Source: Planctomycetaceae bacterium
Lineage (GTDB): Bacteria > Planctomycetota > Planctomycetia > Pirellulales > Pirellulaceae
Direction: 5' to 3'
DNA length: 64,000 bases
Assembly: GCA_027487485.1 (NCBI GenBank)
Contig: JAIYDN010000078.1
Coordinates: 1 to 64,000 of the forward strand
The translations under genes and the position numbers were made by a program. How positions within the stretch are numbered: the stretch's first letter is position 1; each line of letters opens with the position of its first letter. Under the pieces are notes generated by a model that made no database searches, was not told where the DNA came from, and saw only the letters and a program-made list of their open reading frames with translations. Shown here in pieces: positions 51,501-60,035 of this stretch.

Positions 51501-52146
51501 TTCTAGGGGACCACGATTTCGAGTCACCGCTGAACAGGTCCGCGATATGGCTTTAGAGTCGGCTGGCCTTCTTTCACATACCCTTTTTGGTCCGCCAACG
51601 CAGCCACCTCAGCCATCCCTGGGCTTGTCGGCAGCCTTCGGTAGCAGAACCGATTGGGAAACCAGCAAAGGTGCAGATCGTTATCGCCGCGGTTTGTATA
51701 CATTGTGGCGTCGATCCAATCCCTATCCTTCGATGGCCACTTTCGATGCACCCAATCGGGAGGTTTGCGTGCTAAAGCGGGATCGCACCAACACGCCCTT
51801 GCAAGCGCTGGTGACCATGAACGATCCAGCGTTTGTGGAAGCTGCTCAAGGACTTGCTCGCCGCGTTGTTCTCTATGAACTTCCAACAGCAACATTGGAA
51901 CAGCGTATTGAACGAGCGTTCCAGCATGCTTTATCTCGCAAGCCAAGCGTTCGCGAATCGCATGCTGTCGCGAAGCTCTACCATGAAACCGTCGAAGACC
52001 TTGCTTCCCAAGAAGATCGCGCCCTAAAACTTGCGACGGACCCAATAGGCCCATTGCCGGACGGAGCCGATAAATTTGAGCTTGCAGCTTGGACAACCCT
52101 TTGCAATGTCATTTTGAATTTAGATGAATTCCTAATGACGCCTTAG
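48547..52146 (+). CDS. PSCyt1/DUF1549/DUF1553 planctomycete cytochrome protein
   Basis: I chose ATG 48547 (1,199 residues), which gives a signal peptide (INACLLAFLVILPVSPIAYS). The order is the planctomycete standard: PSCyt1 with heme motif CFACH (55-59), DUF1549 with a CAQCHSHKFDP heme-like site near residue 350, a discoidin-like (F5/8 type C) insert around residues 550-690 (AVAGTASQSSDDF, PWWELDLGKVTQVES), and DUF1553 to the end (NPLTARVVANRFWETFFG, PLQALVTMNDPAFVEAA). These proteins are thought to act in the breakdown of complex polymers or in envelope redox chemistry; no activity is proven to my knowledge. The DUF1501 gene follows 34 bases on. Confidence 0.95.
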   Translation: MNRLSSISFGINACLLAFLVILPVSPIAYSTEPNPASIRSVDFKTEIRPILSNRCFACHGPDEGHVESGLRLDQFESATSPADSGKIAVVPNKVSESEMVRRILSQDEEERMPPPHFGARLTERETALLQAWVENGATYSKHWSFDEIRAPDLKELRAPGSFAHWQHSPIDLLILKKLKEKGWQPSSQARPETLLRRLSLDLTGLPPSLEDQQAFASNFSDQMYEQRVDELLASPAFGEHWGRKWLDLARYADSAGYADDPARTIWAYRDWVVRAINEGMPFDQFTIEQLAADLLPNPTEDQLVATAFHRNTLTNNEGGTNDEEFRNVAVVDRVNTTMAVWMGVTMACAQCHSHKFDPISQKEYFQVFAILNQTQDADRTDESPTLPWFTPEQRRTLSDTRTQLELLDKQINAPDPSLQSEQDLWSASLKPAIEWTSSKPDHASAKSGTAVSIEETGAIQVVSSTPTDAFTLDLPLASFDDVSRISGLQIKTIPDSSLPGGGAAIGNGNFVLTDVSASLVDNSPGVQGRFVRIDLPGKDKILSLAEVRVLAEGMNVAVAGTASQSSDDFDGPAGLAIDGKTTGVFSEKSTTHSKISDSPWWELDLGKVTQVESIEVWNRTDAGVLDRLAGAKVQLLAEDRKVIWETTIGQPLASQTYDLKRTITLPWLVATSDYAQDGFPPSHAIDGNAKTGWAVGGAIPLPHQLNLAVNAAQFQKRIANSDAKAQSMKLRVILKFESDFPNSVLARFSINLTQDQRTESMLSLPNDILALTQRDPASLTEEERRTLHLYYASNIAPSRKALREQRTSLKGVLANTKPTTTVPILRELPTDRRRVTHLQLRGNYKVLGDEVKANLPTAFHPRRPNGTNSQSGATSTSEAGQSPVDRLQFAQWLMQPDNPLTARVVANRFWETFFGVGIVRTSEEFGSQGDLPTNPELLDFLATDLQRDGWDTKKFIRKLVMSAAYRQQSSVSPTRYEEDPDNVYLSRGPRFRVTAEQVRDMALESAGLLSHTLFGPPTQPPQPSLGLSAAFGSRTDWETSKGADRYRRGLYTLWRRSNPYPSMATFDAPNREVCVLKRDRTNTPLQALVTMNDPAFVEAAQGLARRVVLYELPTATLEQRIERAFQHALSRKPSVRESHAVAKLYHETVEDLASQEDRALKLATDPIGPLPDGADKFELAAWTTLCNVILNLDEFLMTP

Positions 52147-52180
52147 TCAACGAATCAACAAATCAACGAGCCATACGACC

Positions 52181-53623
52181 ATGGACCCTATTTTTCAGCA
52201 GCATTTGTCACTCAAGACGCGACGCTATTTCCTCGGCCAAGCCTCCACGGGATTGGGTGCGCTTGCTCTTTCTAGTTTGATTGGAAACAAGCCAACGACG
52301 GCTTCGGATTCGCTGGCCGCTCGCATACCCCATTTCGCTCCCAAGGCAAAGCGTGTCATCTATTTGCACATGACAGGCTCGCCCCCCAATTTGGATATGT
52401 TCGACTACAAGCCGAAGCTGATTGAGCTCAACGGCCAAGACGCTCCGGATTCGGTCCTTCAAGGACGGGAGTTTGCCTTCACGACAGGAGTTCCCAAGCT
52501 TTTAGGCACATCCCATAAGTTTATCCCCTCGGGCAAGTCAGGCATGATGCTTTCTGATTGTTTGCCGCATCTGCAAACGGTTGCCGATGAACTGTGTCTG
52601 GTGCACAGCATGCACACCGACCAATTCAATCATGCTCCGGCTGAACTTTTGGTTTATACCGGTTCGCCTCGCAGCGGTCGCCCTTCGTTTGGGTCTTGGG
52701 TAACCTACGGACTTGGAAGCGAAAACGAAAACTTGCCTTCGTTCGTGGTTTTGATCAGCAGCGGCGTTCAGCCGAATGGTGGTAAGAACTCGTTCGGTAG
52801 CGGATTCCTGCCCAGTGTTTATCAAGGGGTCCAATGCCGATCGCAAGGGGACCCTGTTTTGTTCGCGTCCGATCCACCTGGAATGGATCGCAAGCTAAGA
52901 CGCAAGTCTTTAGATACCCTAAGCGAACTCAATGCCATTCAAGCCCAAGAGCTGGGGCATCCTGAAACTCAAACTCGTATCTCGCAATACGAATTGGCGT
53001 TCCGAATGCAAACGAGTGTGCCAGAGGTGATGGACATCTCAAAGGAAACACAAGAAACGCTTGATCAGTACGGGGCCAAAGTGGGTGCGGCCAGCTTGGC
53101 AAATAATTGCCTATTGGCTCGTCGACTGGTGGAATCCGGCGTACGGTACGTTCAACTCTTTGATTGGGGCTGGGACTTCCACGGTACAGGCCCTGCAGAG
53201 GACATACGGGATGGATTGACCACCAAGTGTGCGACCATGGATCGACCTGTAACCGCATTGATCCAAGACCTGAAACAACGAGGCTTGCTGGACGAGACCT
53301 TGATTATCTGGGGCGGGGAGTTTGGGCGTACACCGTTTCGCGAAGGTCGAACTGCGGTGGGGGCTCAGTTAGGACGCGATCACTACCCAGATTGCTTCTC
53401 CATGTTCATGGCGGGGGGCGGAGTGAAGGGTGGTTATGAATACGGGATGACCGATGAGTTGGGTTTTTCGATTGTCGACAAGCCAGTCCACGTCCACGAC
53501 CTGCAGGCAACCTGGTTGCACTTGCTAGGCTTCGACCATACCAAACTGACCTACCGATTCCAGGGACGTGACTACCGATTAACCGACGTGCATGGCAATG
53601 TCGTTCGAGATCTTTTAGCGTAG
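52181..53623 (+). CDS. DUF1501 protein with twin-arginine signal
   Basis: This 480-residue protein begins with a twin-arginine signal (KTRRYFLGQASTGLGALALS), so it is exported folded. The body is sulfatase/alkaline-phosphatase-like (DUF1501): YLHMTGSPPNLDMFDYKP, VHSMHTDQFNHAPAELL, IWGGEFGRTPFREGR and DHYPDCFSMFMAGGGVKGG. DUF1501 genes nearly always follow DUF1553 genes in planctomycetes, as here, so the two act together, probably on sulfated or otherwise complex polymers; the substrate is unknown. Confidence 0.94.
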   Translation: MDPIFQQHLSLKTRRYFLGQASTGLGALALSSLIGNKPTTASDSLAARIPHFAPKAKRVIYLHMTGSPPNLDMFDYKPKLIELNGQDAPDSVLQGREFAFTTGVPKLLGTSHKFIPSGKSGMMLSDCLPHLQTVADELCLVHSMHTDQFNHAPAELLVYTGSPRSGRPSFGSWVTYGLGSENENLPSFVVLISSGVQPNGGKNSFGSGFLPSVYQGVQCRSQGDPVLFASDPPGMDRKLRRKSLDTLSELNAIQAQELGHPETQTRISQYELAFRMQTSVPEVMDISKETQETLDQYGAKVGAASLANNCLLARRLVESGVRYVQLFDWGWDFHGTGPAEDIRDGLTTKCATMDRPVTALIQDLKQRGLLDETLIIWGGEFGRTPFREGRTAVGAQLGRDHYPDCFSMFMAGGGVKGGYEYGMTDELGFSIVDKPVHVHDLQATWLHLLGFDHTKLTYRFQGRDYRLTDVHGNVVRDLLA

Positions 53624-53735
53624 ATCTCGAGAAATTGATTTTTTCGGTCGGTAAAGTCAAGGATTTCGAGTCTGCGGCGAATACATTGTCTTAGGCTCAA
53701 ACCATCCTGTTTTTGGCTCGAACAACACTGTGTCG

Positions 53736-54758
53736 ATGTCTTCACGGAAGCGGCCACAGATCATCCCACGTATTTCGGAAGCCATAAAGGTCCACCCGAT
53801 CTTGCTCGACAAATCCCCCAACAATTCGGACCACATCCTAGAGTTTCAAGGCGTCAGCAAACGCTACGGGCAGCATTTGGCTCTTGCGGATGTGAGCGTT
53901 GCGATTCGTCCAGGAGTGACAGGTTTATTAGGGCCTAACGGTTCTGGCAAAAGTACTCTGATCAAGGCCATTCTTGGGCTGGTGAAAATCGATACTGGCT
54001 CGGGGCACGTGCTCGGATATCCCTGGCCTTTGCAGACTCGAACGATTCGCGACAAAGTTGGCTATTTGCCCGAAGACGATTGCTACATCTTGGGGCTGCA
54101 GGGCATTGAATCGGTTCAAATGATGGCAAGGCTTTCTGGGATTGAGAAAACCGAAGCCCTTCGGCGAGCTCACGAAGTTCTTGATTTTTGCGATGTCGGG
54201 CAAGAGCGTTATCGCAATGTAGAGACCTATTCGACCGGCATGCGACAGAAGCTAAAGTTCGCGCAAGCCATCGTGCATGATCCACCCATGATCATTCTAG
54301 ATGAGCCAACCACCGGGCTCGATCCGGCGCAACGAGAAGAATTTCTTGATCGTATTGCAGCCCTTTCCAATATTCATGGCAAGTCTGTGATTCTGTCGAC
54401 TCATATCCTGCATGATGTTCAGCAAGTGTGCGATTCCGTAGTCATTCTGGCCAATGGAAGGGTTCGACTTGCCGATTCGCTGTCCAATCTTCAGCGTCCT
54501 GCGCGAGCTGGGCTACATCTGCAAGTGATTGACCACGCGGACCGATTATCCCGGGAACTCAATCTGCTGGGATTTCAATCGCAGCCGATCAACGCTCAAC
54601 TGCTTCAAGTGTGGGAATTGTCAGACCGTTCTCGATCTGAGATTTGGAGAGCCAGCAGCCAATGTGGCGTTTTGATCCAACGAATGGAAGAATCCAAAAC
54701 ATCGCTGGAACAGACATTCTTAGAAATCGTGAGCGGACCCCAGAATGCCAATTCTTGA
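53736..54758 (+). CDS. ABC transporter ATP-binding protein (first pair)
   Basis: I chose ATG 53736; a GTG two codons upstream (53730) is equally possible. The ABC ATPase motifs are Walker A GPNGSGKST, signature YSTGMRQKLKFAQ, Walker B MIILDEPTTGLDP and the switch His in LSTHILHDVQ. A C-terminal extension of about 80 residues follows, as in exporters of the NatA/CcmA-like type. Its stop overlaps the permease start by 14 bases, so they form a transporter. The substrate is unknown. Confidence 0.93.
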   Translation: MSSRKRPQIIPRISEAIKVHPILLDKSPNNSDHILEFQGVSKRYGQHLALADVSVAIRPGVTGLLGPNGSGKSTLIKAILGLVKIDTGSGHVLGYPWPLQTRTIRDKVGYLPEDDCYILGLQGIESVQMMARLSGIEKTEALRRAHEVLDFCDVGQERYRNVETYSTGMRQKLKFAQAIVHDPPMIILDEPTTGLDPAQREEFLDRIAALSNIHGKSVILSTHILHDVQQVCDSVVILANGRVRLADSLSNLQRPARAGLHLQVIDHADRLSRELNLLGFQSQPINAQLLQVWELSDRSRSEIWRASSQCGVLIQRMEESKTSLEQTFLEIVSGPQNANS

Positions 54759-55746
54759 TCTTGGATATCGCCCTTGGAAAGGGCCTTTGCAACCCGCTTG
54801 GACTCGATGGCTGGTGGTTGCTTCGACCGGAATCTCGCTCGTGTGGCGCGGCACTTGGTTGAAACGAGTCCTGATTCTTGCGGTTGTCCCTGTCTTGGCA
54901 GCATTGACCGGCTTTGTGATCTTCGAACAAAGCGTGAATCAGCCTGAACAACGCCGAGACTTCTTGCGAGCCATGTTGGAACAACGAGAGGGAAGAAGGC
55001 GGCTCAACAATCAGCCAACATTCTCGGATCGATTCAACATCGACGTGGACGAGGTTTTGAAGTCGCCCGAGAAAACACGGCATGTCGCGTGGTCGTTCAT
55101 GCTGTTTGCTTTTTTTCGGTACCCGCAAACGTTTGGCATGATTGTGATTCTTGGCTTGGTCTCGCCGCGTCTGATCAGCTACGATCTGCGTTCGCGGGGC
55201 TATCTTCTTTATCTTTCTAGACCTTTAACTCCTTGGGAGTATGTTTGGGGCAAGGCCTGCGTGTTATTTTTTCTGCTGGCCATGATCACGACGGTACCCG
55301 CTCTCATTGTGTACTCCGCTGGCATCTTGCTGTCTTCGAGCCCCGAGGCCATTCTGCAAACATGGGATCTGCCCCTTCGTATTCTTGTCGCCTCTTTAAC
55401 ATTGATGCTTCCGACAACCGCCGTAGCCCTTGCATTTTCATCGATGACTCAGGAAAGTCGCTTTGCGGGTTTTGCTTGGTTTGCCTCCTGGATTATGACC
55501 ACCATCACCTATGGTGTGCTTACCAGCTTGACCATGATTCGAGATCAATCTGATCCATCAAGCTTATTGAGGGAACGTTGGATGCTGGTGTCGCCCTACC
55601 AAACCCTGGGCCATCTCCAAGAAACGGTCTTCGGCCTGACGCCCGACTCGAATTATCAGATCATGCCTTGGATTGTGGTCGGGCTGGTCACGTTGGTCGG
55701 ATTTGGTATCGCATATTGGCGCGTTGCGCGAACTCTTAAGGCCTAG
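54745..55746 (+). CDS. ABC transporter permease (first pair)
   Basis: This 333-residue protein has about six hydrophobic segments (for example LILAVVPVLAALTGFVIF, ACVLFFLLAMITTVPALIVY, LVASLTLMLPTTAVALAFSS written here as residues about 215-233). The segment SRGYLLYLSRPLTPWEYVWG is typical of ABC-2 permeases. A soluble loop (about 70-110) separates the first segments. It overlaps the ATPase gene by 14 bases and is followed 14 bases later by a second ATPase gene. Confidence 0.85.
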   Translation: MPILDLGYRPWKGPLQPAWTRWLVVASTGISLVWRGTWLKRVLILAVVPVLAALTGFVIFEQSVNQPEQRRDFLRAMLEQREGRRRLNNQPTFSDRFNIDVDEVLKSPEKTRHVAWSFMLFAFFRYPQTFGMIVILGLVSPRLISYDLRSRGYLLYLSRPLTPWEYVWGKACVLFFLLAMITTVPALIVYSAGILLSSSPEAILQTWDLPLRILVASLTLMLPTTAVALAFSSMTQESRFAGFAWFASWIMTTITYGVLTSLTMIRDQSDPSSLLRERWMLVSPYQTLGHLQETVFGLTPDSNYQIMPWIVVGLVTLVGFGIAYWRVARTLKA

Positions 55747-55760
55747 AAGCGAGAAGATAC

Positions 55761-56759
55761 ATGATCGATAAGTCTCGACTGACCGAACCTAATAAACCCA
55801 GTGATACCGATCTGATTCGTCTAACTCATGTGACACGAACGTACGGTCGCGTGATTGGTGTAAATGATTTGGATGTTGCTTTACCGCAAGGCGCTTACGC
55901 CTTGGTTGGCCCCAACGGGGCTGGAAAATCAACGCTCATCGGTCTCATTACGGGTGCTTTGAGGCCGACTCTAGGCAGCGTCCAAGTCTTTGGGCAAGAT
56001 CCTGTGGGGAACACATCCGTGCTTTCACGAATAGGATTATGCCCGGCGAGCGACATCCTTTTGCCGGGTGTTTCTGCGGTGCAGTGGATTCGGCAGTTGC
56101 TTTCCTTAAGTGGATGGCCCCCAAAAGCAGCCGCTTCGCGAACGCTTGAAGTCCTTGAAGCGGTGGGCCTCGTGGACGCAATCCATCGGCCCATCAATAC
56201 CTACTCGTTGGGAATGCGACAACGGTGCAAGCTTGCCCAGGCCATCGCTCATGACCCTCAGTTGCTAATCCTAGACGAACCGTTTAATGGGCTCGATCCT
56301 GTAGGTCGACATGAAATGACGACCATGCTGGTCGACTGGGCCAAGAGCGGCAAGAGTCTGTTGCTTGCCAGTCACGTTCTGCACGAAGTGGAGCAGATAA
56401 CCGACGCCTTCTTGTTAATCTACGGAGGTCGATTGTTGGCCTCGGGCACTGCTGGTGAACTGCGAAGTATGCTGGCAGACTTACCGCAAGATCTTGCGAT
56501 CACATGCTCTGATATCGACCTGCTTGCAAGCCGACTTGCAACGGCACCCTGGCTAAAATCGATGCAGTTGGATCGCGAAAAGCATCGTCTTCGCGTTTCA
56601 GTAGGACAGCCTCTTGAGTTGTACCAAGCTCTCGCGACGATGTCGGTCGAAGAGGGAATTGAAATTACCGAACTAGCGGGTACCGATGGGGATTTGAGCT
56701 CGCTGTTTCAATTGTTGGTTTCTCGACATCGCGGCTCACGCACCATTCGACGAACCTAG
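55761..56759 (+). CDS. ABC transporter ATP-binding protein (second pair)
   Basis: This 332-residue protein has Walker A GPNGAGKST, signature YSLGMRQRCKLAQ, Walker B LLILDEPFNGLDP and the His of LLASHVLHEVE. It is a paralogue of the first ATPase of this operon and keeps the C-terminal extension. It lies 14 bases after the first permease gene and 78 bases before the second. The two pairs may form one hetero-oligomeric exporter or two related ones. Confidence 0.93.
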   Translation: MIDKSRLTEPNKPSDTDLIRLTHVTRTYGRVIGVNDLDVALPQGAYALVGPNGAGKSTLIGLITGALRPTLGSVQVFGQDPVGNTSVLSRIGLCPASDILLPGVSAVQWIRQLLSLSGWPPKAAASRTLEVLEAVGLVDAIHRPINTYSLGMRQRCKLAQAIAHDPQLLILDEPFNGLDPVGRHEMTTMLVDWAKSGKSLLLASHVLHEVEQITDAFLLIYGGRLLASGTAGELRSMLADLPQDLAITCSDIDLLASRLATAPWLKSMQLDREKHRLRVSVGQPLELYQALATMSVEEGIEITELAGTDGDLSSLFQLLVSRHRGSRTIRRT

Positions 56760-56837
56760 CTCTTCGACCATGGATAAAACCAAAAACCGTTACGTTCTAC
56801 GTTATGCCAAATTGTGCCAAGTAAAGAATGCTGATCT

Positions 56838-57674
56838 ATGAGCTCTGTGATTCATAAAGCCTCTCCAAAAGTACCCTTAAACTGGAGATGGGGAATTCTT
56901 GGCGTGGTCAAGCTAGAAATCCAACGTTCCTTGACAACCGCAAGGATCTTGGCTTGGTTGGCAATGGCGATGTTCCCGGTCATGATCGTTTCGGTAACCG
57001 CTTGGCAAATGAGTGATTTTCAAACAAATCTCCCAGAGGACGACGCCACATTTGCATTTTCGATGATGCTGTACGTGTTGCTTCCCCAAGTTGTTACACC
57101 TCTCGGTCTGCTGCTTTGGGCCACACCAGTGGTAAGCTCGGAGTTGGAGGGGCAGACCTGGATCTACGCAGTCACGAGAGCCAATGGAAGACGTGCCGTC
57201 TTACTAGGCAAATACATCGTTGCGATTCTTTGGTCGAGTTCGACCGCGATTGCTTCCGCCACCGTCGCGGTTCCGATCACTGGTATGCCGAACGCCTTAC
57301 AAGCTTGGTTGGTTATCTGCTTCCTTGTCGTCCTGAGTGCATTTGCGTATGCGGCTTTGTTCGTTCTGATAGGAACCTTGTTTCAACGCCGAGCCATGAT
57401 TACCGCGTTCGTCTACATGATCGGGGTGGAAGCGTTTATGTCCCTGATTCCCGCAACGATTAACCAATTGACCGTTAGTTTTCGCTTGCGATCGATTCTC
57501 GTTCACGCCATGGATTTAAATGTAAGCTTGGCAAACCAAAGGCAGCAATGGTTCATCGACGAGACCCCGGTTTGGCAGAGCGTGGGCTATCTCGGATTGT
57601 ATACTCTGATCTTACTGGGGATCTCGCTGTGGCGAGTGCAAGCAAGTCAATACTCTTGGCAATCCGAGCTTTGA
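56838..57674 (+). CDS. ABC transporter permease (second pair)
   Basis: This 278-residue protein has about six membrane segments (ILAWLAMAMFPVMIVSVTA, MMLYVLLPQVVTPLGLLLW, WLVICFLVVLSAFAYAALFV and others). The sequence VVSSELEGQTWIYAVTRANG is the ABC-2 permease signature region (E-x-G-T-x-x-x-L-x-x-x-P-x in better-known members). It completes the second ATPase-permease pair. The substrate is unknown. Confidence 0.85.
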   Translation: MSSVIHKASPKVPLNWRWGILGVVKLEIQRSLTTARILAWLAMAMFPVMIVSVTAWQMSDFQTNLPEDDATFAFSMMLYVLLPQVVTPLGLLLWATPVVSSELEGQTWIYAVTRANGRRAVLLGKYIVAILWSSSTAIASATVAVPITGMPNALQAWLVICFLVVLSAFAYAALFVLIGTLFQRRAMITAFVYMIGVEAFMSLIPATINQLTVSFRLRSILVHAMDLNVSLANQRQQWFIDETPVWQSVGYLGLYTLILLGISLWRVQASQYSWQSEL

Positions 57675-57685
57675 TGCAGCACATG

Positions 57686-57754
57686 TGGTACTCGTCCTCG
57701 ACCATCATGATTCGAGTGCGAGTACGAGTACCATTTCATTGAGTACGAGTACGA
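57686..57754. repeat. GAGTACGAGTAC repeat and inverted copy
   Basis: TGGTACTCGT (57686-57695) and ACGAGTACCA (57724-57733) are perfect inverted copies, and GAGTACGAGTACGA (57741-57754) repeats the same unit. The block lies between convergent genes. Short GAGTAC-type intergenic repeats are, as I recall, common in Pirellulaceae genomes. Confidence 0.6.
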
Positions 57755-57824
57755 CAGATAGCCGAACGGCGATACTTCGTTACTAGCGACTTCGACGCTA
57801 CTTATCGCGGCTAGTGCCCGCGGC

Positions 57825-58586
57825 TTAGTAGGCTGGAGCAGCCTTTGGGTCCAATTGGCCTGACATTACTAAGTACCCGCAAGCGAATAGCAGCATGGCT
57901 AACGGTTGTGCGAAGACAATACCGATACACAGTGCAAGGAACCCAATAAGAACAATCCCCATGGACAACAGTCCCATTAAAAACGTCGTCAGCTCGTTGC
58001 CCTTCGTAATCACGCGAGCCAACGAAAACGCTTCCATGACCGGGGTCTTTCGATCAACCACCAAGGAGTAAGCTGGCCAATAAAAGAGAATCACAATAAT
58101 CCCTGGGATGATCAAAAGAATCAGTCCGGCCATCACCGCTAGGCCAAGCAGAATCGACACGCCGATGGTTGGCAAAAGTCTTTCACCACCACCAAACAGC
58201 ATTCCCAAAGAAGCTTGCCGTCCACGCAACAACGCCAGCAACAATTGAAGGTGACCAATCCCAATGAAGACTTGAACGACATTAGAGGTGAGTGAAAAAA
58301 CCAGAGAGAAAATGGCTGATACGGGGGTTGCAGGGGCTTCAAATCCACCTTTCAGCATTGCTTCGACAATAGCGCTAACGAATGCGAAAGCAAATGAAAC
58401 TCCGAATACTATCAAGGTAGCACAAACAAGGGTGCCTAGATTTTCTTTCCAGACTTTGATCGAGTAGCTCAGGATGTCATTGATATCTGCCTTGACATTA
58501 CGAATCTCTAGATTGCCACCCACAGCGCTGGAGGTGTAGGAAGGACCGGAAAAGGAAGGGGGTGCATACGGATTTTCGCTCGACAT
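57825..58586 (-). CDS. Multi-pass membrane protein (DUF975/YciC-like)
   Basis: I chose ATG 58586 (253 residues) with GGAGAAG upstream; a TTG at 58634 is in frame. The protein starts with SSENPYAPPSF, a Pro/Tyr-rich planctomycete-type cytoplasmic leader, then six hydrophobic segments. Typical pieces are LVCATLIVFGVSFAFAFVSA, LGLAVMAGLILLIIPGIIVI and LFYWPAYSLVVDRK, the last two resembling the conserved core of DUF975/YciC-type membrane proteins. Function unknown. Confidence 0.8.
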   Translation of the reverse strand: MSSENPYAPPSFSGPSYTSSAVGGNLEIRNVKADINDILSYSIKVWKENLGTLVCATLIVFGVSFAFAFVSAIVEAMLKGGFEAPATPVSAIFSLVFSLTSNVVQVFIGIGHLQLLLALLRGRQASLGMLFGGGERLLPTIGVSILLGLAVMAGLILLIIPGIIVILFYWPAYSLVVDRKTPVMEAFSLARVITKGNELTTFLMGLLSMGIVLIGFLALCIGIVFAQPLAMLLFACGYLVMSGQLDPKAAPAY

Positions 58587-58869
58587 AAACTTCTCCACAG
58601 CTCGGATATCAAATAACTTCAAAGAAAAAACCAAGGCGTTGCACCGTTGTACGAGAACGGGCGAGCGATTACAAGAATACTAACAACAAAATCAGATGTT
58701 GTTTTCTATTCATCGGAACATGTTCCCTGGACTCGAGGCTGCTTTACCAGGTCGATTCTTCCTATTGGCACTTGAGAATTGAGGCCGTATGCGAGACGAT
58801 GAAGCGATCACCGTTTCCGTATTCAGCCCCGCTGATTCCTTCGTTTACTAGTTTAGATACCGCAACATT

Positions 58870-59949
58870 ATGAAAAAATCGCTTAATCGATCGTGGCTAA
58901 CTCTTTTGACCTTGGTTGCTTTCGCCCCGCTGGGATGCGAGTCGAAACCGGCTTCTACGCCTGCCAATTCGTCCACTTCATCGCAAGCAGCCCCCACCAA
59001 ATTCACACTCGCTTGGAGCGAATACCCATCCTGGAGCATTTTCGGGGTGGCCAGCGACGTCGGTTTGATTGACGGCGAAGCAGGCAAAATGGGTTCGATC
59101 GAAAAGAAACACAACGTCGATATCGAACTCAAGCTGGTCAGCTACGACAGCTGCATCACGCTTTATGGAACTTCCCAGGCGGATGCTGTCTGCATCACGA
59201 ATATCGACATCTTGGGGCCAGCTGCTTCACGGAAGAGCGTTGCGATTTTGCCAACCTCCACATCCAATGGTGCGGACGCATGCATCGTAGCGGGAATCGA
59301 TTCCGTCGATGCTCTCGTTGGAAAGAAAACGCATGGTCTTGAGAAGAGCGTTTCGCAATTCTGTTTTGATCGGTGCTTAGAAAAGCTCGGTAAGTCTCCT
59401 AAGGACTTCCCATTCACCAATATGGATCCCGAGCAAGCGGCCCAAGCGTTTCAGCTCAAGAAAGATTCGATTGAATCGATTATGGTATGGAACCCGTTTG
59501 TGATGCAAACCTTGGTCACTCGCCCCGAAAGCAAGGTTCTGTTTGATTCCTCCAGCATTCCGGAAGAAATCATCGACATGGTGGTGGTCGGAGCCGATTC
59601 GCTCAAGAAACCTGGCGGCAAAGAATTTGCAGCCGCGATCGTTGAGACGTTCTATGCAATGAATCAACGAATGAAAGATCCTGCAACCATGGACCAAACG
59701 CTGGTTGGGATCGGTGAGAAGTTTGCCAAGTTGCAATTGGAAGACATGAAGAAGGTGGTCACGCAAACCAGATTCTACGGAACCCCAGAGGAAGCCAAGC
59801 AATTGTTTTCCAGCGATAAGTTTAAGGGCGAGACCATGCCGATCGTGAGTCAGTTTTGCGAACGGTACGGGCTGACCGCCAAGCCGACGACGGTATCCTA
59901 TGGTACCGGCGAAGGTATGATCGACTTCGACACTTCGTTTTTGAAGTAG
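58870..59949 (+). CDS. NitT/TauT-type substrate-binding lipoprotein
   Basis: This 359-residue protein has a signal ending in the lipobox PLGC (residues about 18-21), then a Ser/Thr-rich linker. The fold start FTLAWSEYPSWSIFGVASD and segments SYDSCITLYGTSQADAVCI and SNGADACIVAGIDSVDALVG match the NMT1/SsuA-like periplasmic binding family used with ABC importers for sulfonates, nitrate and similar compounds. No permease or ATPase of that importer type is beside it in the window. A second gene set may lie elsewhere. Confidence 0.85.
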   Translation: MKKSLNRSWLTLLTLVAFAPLGCESKPASTPANSSTSSQAAPTKFTLAWSEYPSWSIFGVASDVGLIDGEAGKMGSIEKKHNVDIELKLVSYDSCITLYGTSQADAVCITNIDILGPAASRKSVAILPTSTSNGADACIVAGIDSVDALVGKKTHGLEKSVSQFCFDRCLEKLGKSPKDFPFTNMDPEQAAQAFQLKKDSIESIMVWNPFVMQTLVTRPESKVLFDSSSIPEEIIDMVVVGADSLKKPGGKEFAAAIVETFYAMNQRMKDPATMDQTLVGIGEKFAKLQLEDMKKVVTQTRFYGTPEEAKQLFSSDKFKGETMPIVSQFCERYGLTAKPTTVSYGTGEGMIDFDTSFLK

Positions 59950-59998
59950 TTATCGAGATCTAGTCGACACTTCGAAGGAGCTCGATAGTCCGAAAGAG

Positions 59999-60026
59999 CT
60001 CGTCCCTGGACTTGGACCGGGACGAG
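59999..60026. terminator. Hairpin between convergent genes
   Basis: CTCGTCCC (59999-60006) and GGGACGAG (60019-60026) form an 8-bp stem with a 12-base loop, between the ends of the binding lipoprotein gene and the transglutaminase-like gene. There is no T-run, so it would be a weak or factor-dependent bidirectional terminator. Confidence 0.35.
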
Positions 60027-60035
60027 TACCAGCAA

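Noticed and set aside
53572-53757. Leftward 61-codon frame over the DUF1501 gene end
   Set aside because: Shadow of the DUF1501 gene and the following gap with no supporting motif.
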